Shown here: piece by piece, positions 60,600 through 64,000 of the stretch
Position numbering within the stretch: position 1 is the stretch's first letter
Layout of the letters: each line of letters starts with the position of its first letter
Origin: CALFMR01 sp035550595
GTDB taxonomy: Bacteria; Acidobacteriota; Vicinamibacteria; Vicinamibacterales; SCN-69-37
Direction: 5' to 3'
Length of the DNA: 64,000 bases
Assembly: GCA_035550595.1 (NCBI GenBank)
Contig: DASZOV010000004.1
Span: 1-64,000 of the forward strand
Position numbers and translations under genes: made by a program
The notes under the pieces: generated by a model
Database searches by the model: none
What the model saw: only the letters and a program-made list of their open reading frames with translations
What the model was told of the DNA's origin: nothing

Positions 60600-62105
60600 A
60601 TGCGCGTCCATCTCATCAATCCGAGCGACCTGTCCTTCGGCCTCGCGGTCATCACGCCGCGCTGGCTGTTCGTGCTCGCGGCCGCCACGCCCGAGCACTT
60701 CGGCGAGCCCGTGCTCGTCGATGAAACGCTGGAGCGGCTCGACGTCGAGACCATTGCGCCAGGCGACATCGTCGGCATCGGCATCCACACCGGCAATGCG
60801 CTACGCGGCTACGAGGTCGGACGCCTCGTGCGGGAGCGCGGGGCAACGGTCATCTACGGCGGCATCCACGCGACGCTGTTTCCCGACGAAGTGCTCGAGC
60901 GCGGGTCGGCGCACGCCGTCGTGAGCGGCGACGGCGACCTCGTATGGCCGGAGGCGTTGGCCGATTGCGAGGCCGGCACGTTGAAGACGCGCTACGACGG
61001 CGGCCGTGTCGAGGGCACGCGGTTCCGCCCGGCGCGCTGGGATCTCCTGCCGAAGGGCCGCTACATGTGGGCGTCTGTGCAGACCGTCCGCGGCTGCCCG
61101 AAGCACTGCTCGTTCTGCTCGGTGTGGCGCACTGACGGCCAGGCCCCCCGCAACCGCACCGCGTCGTCGGTCATCGGCGAAATCGTGGAGCTGCGGCGGC
61201 GCGGGTTCCGCTTCATCGCACTCGCCGACGACAACTTCTATCCGGTCTCGCTGCAGGACCTGGCCCAGGCCGCGCGGCACAAGGACCAGACGCGGCTGCA
61301 CGAATTGGAGGCGCTGCGCGCCGATCGCTTCGCGCTGATGGCCGATCTGGCCAAGCTGCCGAAGGACACGGTGTTCTTCACGCAGATCACGATGGAGGCG
61401 GCCGAGGATCCCGAGTTCCTCGACGCGATGCAGCGCGCGCACATCAAGGGCGTGCTCGTCGGCGTCGAGTCGGTGACGCCAGAGGGGCTGAAGACGGTCT
61501 ACAAGAACTTCAATCTCTCGGGCGACGCGCTGGCCGCGCGCCTGCGGCTGTTCCGTGAGCACGGCGTACACGTGCTCGGATCGTTCATCTTCGGCTTGCC
61601 GACCGACCGGCCCGACACGTTCGATGCAACGGCCGCGGTCGCCGAGCAGGCGGGCATCACGTTCGCGCAGTTCGTGATGCTGACGCCGTTTCCCGGCACG
61701 ATCGACTTCGAGAAATGGGAGCGCAGCTTCGAGGGCGATCCGCCGGCGGTCGACGGCGTGCCGATCACGCGCCACTGGCTGATTCCCGCCGCGAAGCGGC
61801 CGAAGTTCTACATGCCGCACCCGGCCATGACGCCCGACGAGATTCGCGCGAACACGCAGCGCGTGTGGGACCGCTTCTACGCGCTGCCGCAGATCTGGAC
61901 GCGGAGCCGCTGCGTCCCCAGCTTGAAGGGCCGCCTCGGCTTTCTCCTCATCTCCAAGCTCTATCGCCAGATGTACGCCAACACGGGCATTTCGACCGAC
62001 AGCGCCAGGCGATCGACGTCGATCCGCTGGGCGCGCATCATCAGCCGTCCGTGCCAGCGTCTGTTCGCCGGCCGCCCTATGCCGGACTTGCAGGTGCCGT
62101 CGTAA
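60600..62105 (+). CDS. B12-binding-domain radical SAM protein
   Basis: This 501-residue protein has an N-terminal B12-binding-like domain (about 20-130, with GIGIHTGNALRGYEVGRLVR then YGGIHATLFPDEVL). The radical SAM core follows, with the cluster motif C166-x3-C170-x2-C173 in TVRGCPKHCSFCSVW, and ADDNFYP, GVLVGVESV and FIFGLPTDRPDTF. A C-terminal DUF4070-like extension is present. These enzymes make radical modifications, often methylations, on lipids, peptides or cofactors. GAGGT 7 bases before the ATG supports this start. No partner gene is adjacent, so the substrate is unknown. Confidence 0.92.
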   Translation: MRVHLINPSDLSFGLAVITPRWLFVLAAATPEHFGEPVLVDETLERLDVETIAPGDIVGIGIHTGNALRGYEVGRLVRERGATVIYGGIHATLFPDEVLERGSAHAVVSGDGDLVWPEALADCEAGTLKTRYDGGRVEGTRFRPARWDLLPKGRYMWASVQTVRGCPKHCSFCSVWRTDGQAPRNRTASSVIGEIVELRRRGFRFIALADDNFYPVSLQDLAQAARHKDQTRLHELEALRADRFALMADLAKLPKDTVFFTQITMEAAEDPEFLDAMQRAHIKGVLVGVESVTPEGLKTVYKNFNLSGDALAARLRLFREHGVHVLGSFIFGLPTDRPDTFDATAAVAEQAGITFAQFVMLTPFPGTIDFEKWERSFEGDPPAVDGVPITRHWLIPAAKRPKFYMPHPAMTPDEIRANTQRVWDRFYALPQIWTRSRCVPSLKGRLGFLLISKLYRQMYANTGISTDSARRSTSIRWARIISRPCQRLFAGRPMPDLQVPS

Positions 62106-62123
62106 GGCGAGTGAAGTGCTTCG

Positions 62124-62230
62124 GTCAACTTCGAACTTTGAACTGTGAACTTCGAAATGTGGTTCTGCGCTTGGGCGTGGCTCGATCAAGAACCAATTTC
62201 GAAGTTCGAAGTTTGAAGTTCGAAGTTGAC
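62124..62230 (+). repeat. Long imperfect hairpin of GAACTTC repeats (family B)
   Basis: A 43-base left arm (62124-62166) begins GTCAACTTCGAACTTTGAAC. The 42-base right arm (62189-62230) ends TTCGAAGTTGAC. They pair over most positions, around a 22-base loop. It lies between two plus-strand genes, 20 bases after the radical SAM stop. It would form a very long RNA stem and may stop or protect transcripts. Confidence 0.78.
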
Positions 62231-62249
62231 GACAGCGCCGCGTACGCAT

Positions 62250-62278
62250 TTGGTCACGACGCTCGAACCCACTATGAT
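62250..62278 (+). promoter_or_regulatory. Promoter of the HEYAH metallopeptidase gene, apparently leaderless
   Basis: TTGGTC (62250-62255) and TATGAT (62273-62278) are spaced 17 bases apart. The -10 ends 8 bases before the ATG at 62287, so the expected transcript start coincides with the start codon, and there is no ribosome site. Confidence 0.6.
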
Positions 62279-62286
62279 CCCGCGCC

Positions 62287-64000
62287 ATGCGCGCACATCT
62301 GCGGATTGCCTGCGCGGCGGCGGCGTTGGCGCTGGCGGCGCCGGCTCAGGCCGCGCCGCACTGGACGTACGGCACGAGCGAGCACTTCGAGGTCTACACC
62401 ACCGCCGGCGAGAAGGGCGCGCGCGATGCGCTTGAGTCCTTCGAGCGGATCCGCGGATTTTTCATCGACTATCTGAAACTCTCGCCCGCGCGACAGAACC
62501 CGACGCGGCTGGTCGTGTTCTCGGGTGATTCGGAATTCAAGCCATATCGGCTGAACGAAGCCTCGATCGCCTACTACGGACCGGGCCCGGATCGCGACGT
62601 CATCGTGATGCGCTCGCTGCACGAAGACGACGAGCCCGTCGCCGTCCACGAGTACGCGCACCTCGTCCTGCAACAGGCGGCCAATCGCTTTCCCGTCTGG
62701 TTCAACGAGGGGATCGCCGAGTTCTTCTCGACGATGGCGCCGTTCGGCGGCGCGATGAGCATCGGCCGCGTGCCGCGCGATCGACTGCTGTACCTCACGT
62801 CCGGCGTGAAGCTCATCGATCTGCCGCGCCTCTTGACCGTCGAGCGGGATTCGCCCGAATACAACACGAAATCGCATGCCGGCGTCTTCTATTCGGAGAG
62901 CTGGGCGCTCGTGCACATGCTCATGACCGATGCGCGCTATCGCGCGGCCACCGGTCAGCTCATCGCCCTCATGTCGACCGGTACCGCGACGGCGGCGGAC
63001 ATCGAGCGCCTCTACGGCAAATCCCTCGCCGCGATCGCACAGGATCTCGTCGCCTACATCCATGGTGGCCGGTACACCTATTTCTCATCTCCGTATCGCG
63101 AACCGGCGTCGGCGCAGTTCAGCGTGCGGCCCGCGACGGACTTCGAGAGCGGCCTGGCGACGGCCAATCTGCTCGCCGGTCTGAAGCAGGACGAGGCGGC
63201 CGCGCGCGCGGCCTTTGCCCGACTCGCGGCCGATCACCCGGACGACGTCTCGCTCGTCGAGTCGGAGGCCGTGTTCGAGCTGCAACACGGTCATCGGAAT
63301 GCGGCCCAGCCGCTACTTCGACGCGCGATCGCGCTCGGCAGCAAGACGCCGCGCATCTACGCGCAGTATGCGGCGATGATCGGTTCGAACGACGTCGCCG
63401 CGGCCGAACCAATCCTGAAGACGGCGACCGATCTCGCGCCCGACGATCTCGACCTGAAGCTGACGTACGCGTCCGTGCTGGTGGCCGTGCACAAGCCCGC
63501 GGACGCGATCGCCGTGCTGAAGTCGTTTCCGCGTGTCGCTGCCGATCGCGCCTACGCGTACTTCAACATCGCGGCGAATGCCCAGCTCATGCTCGACGAT
63601 CTCGACGACGCGAAAGCCTCCGCGGCGCGGGCGGTGAGCTACGCGCGGCCGGGCGCCGAGGCGAGTGGCGCGAAACAGATGGCCGACATCATCGATCAGC
63701 GGCTGGCCGACCGCGCGTACGCGAAGCGCATGGCCGAGGCTGCGAGCCGTGCCGTCGCCGCTGACGAGCCTGCGCGGCTCGCGCTTTCCGGCCGGATGAC
63801 GAACATGGTCTGCGGCAAGAACGCGCCCGTCGTCGAAGTGACGACGGCCGACAAGCAGGTCGTGCGGCTCGTCATCGACGATCCATTGCAGGTCATCGTC
63901 GGCGCGACGGGCGGCACGCAGATCGATCTGCAGTGCGGGCCGCAAGACCATCCCGTGCGCGTCGTCTACGAGATCGCCGAGGATGCGGCCGCGCACACGG
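62287..64000 (+). CDS. Secreted HEYAH zinc metallopeptidase with TPR region (truncated by window edge)
   Basis: The frame is open to the window end (571 codons). After a signal peptide (about 1-22, ALALAAPAQAAPHW) comes a gluzincin-like domain with the zinc motif H121-E-Y-A-H125 (VAVHEYAHLVLQQ) and downstream Glu in WFNEGIAEFFS (Glu141), as in the peptidase MA-like/DUF1570 group. A helical TPR-type region follows (about 285-480), then a strand-rich tail. It likely degrades proteins outside the cytoplasm. The far end is missing. Confidence 0.86.
   Translation, partial: MRAHLRIACAAAALALAAPAQAAPHWTYGTSEHFEVYTTAGEKGARDALESFERIRGFFIDYLKLSPARQNPTRLVVFSGDSEFKPYRLNEASIAYYGPGPDRDVIVMRSLHEDDEPVAVHEYAHLVLQQAANRFPVWFNEGIAEFFSTMAPFGGAMSIGRVPRDRLLYLTSGVKLIDLPRLLTVERDSPEYNTKSHAGVFYSESWALVHMLMTDARYRAATGQLIALMSTGTATAADIERLYGKSLAAIAQDLVAYIHGGRYTYFSSPYREPASAQFSVRPATDFESGLATANLLAGLKQDEAAARAAFARLAADHPDDVSLVESEAVFELQHGHRNAAQPLLRRAIALGSKTPRIYAQYAAMIGSNDVAAAEPILKTATDLAPDDLDLKLTYASVLVAVHKPADAIAVLKSFPRVAADRAYAYFNIAANAQLMLDDLDDAKASAARAVSYARPGAEASGAKQMADIIDQRLADRAYAKRMAEAASRAVAADEPARLALSGRMTNMVCGKNAPVVEVTTADKQVVRLVIDDPLQVIVGATGGTQIDLQCGPQDHPVRVVYEIAEDAAAHT

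Overview
The window is high-GC bacterial chromosome, about two thirds G+C by eye, densely coded on both strands, with no phage or transposase genes. It looks like Acidobacteriota, most likely the Vicinamibacteria. The main clue is a very large orphan FtsX/MacB-type permease (ADOP family) next to a PadR regulator, a pairing typical of that phylum. Supporting clues are secreted 3-keto-disaccharide hydrolase (DUF1080), S46 and M16 peptidases, a secreted DinB-like protein, and short GC-rich or GAACTTC-type repeats between genes. This is inference, since no rRNA or ribosomal protein is present.

Layout. 1-2.3 kb: a tetR - membrane-fusion protein - RND permease operon running off the left edge, with a strong palindromic operator. 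2.4-5.7 kb: an SDR, an alpha/beta hydrolase and an MFS transporter. 5.8-9.6 kb: a DUF5715/LysM protein, tRNA-Arg(TCT), argC, and a padR-pspC pair. 9.7-14.8 kb: a membrane protein and a PHP phosphoesterase, then a TetR-controlled divergent cluster of FAD monooxygenase, SnoaL-like protein and hydrolase. 14.9-23 kb: single genes (acyltransferase-like, DinB-like, XRE/DUF2975, DUF1080, S46 peptidase, HAD, GNAT) with two clear gene fossils. 23-31.7 kb: ADOP permease with PadR, a CPA2 antiporter, adenylate kinase and a TetR-MFS pair.

31.7-49 kb: the most coherent system. A complete-looking Tad/Flp pilus locus runs on the minus strand (secretin, Flp pilin, prepilin peptidase, TadE, CpaB, TadG-like, CpaE, CpaF, TadB, TadC, TadD-like lipoprotein), followed by a two-domain M16 protease. 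Divergently from the secretin lies a LytS/LytR-type two-component pair. Four CCGTTG boxes lie in the shared intergenic region, suggesting that this pair controls the pilus.

49-58.3 kb: a glucose/sorbosone dehydrogenase-like protein, then an outer-membrane porin and a complete urea-type ABC importer (urtABCDE) in which every gene junction overlaps by four bases, then an SGNH hydrolase. No urease gene is in the window. 58.3-64 kb: an LtrA-like membrane protein, a GNAT, a B12-binding radical SAM protein and a secreted HEYAH metallopeptidase cut by the right edge.

Three families of dispersed intergenic repeats sit mostly at gene 3' ends. Several genes seem to have leaderless promoters, with a -10 box only a few bases before the start codon.
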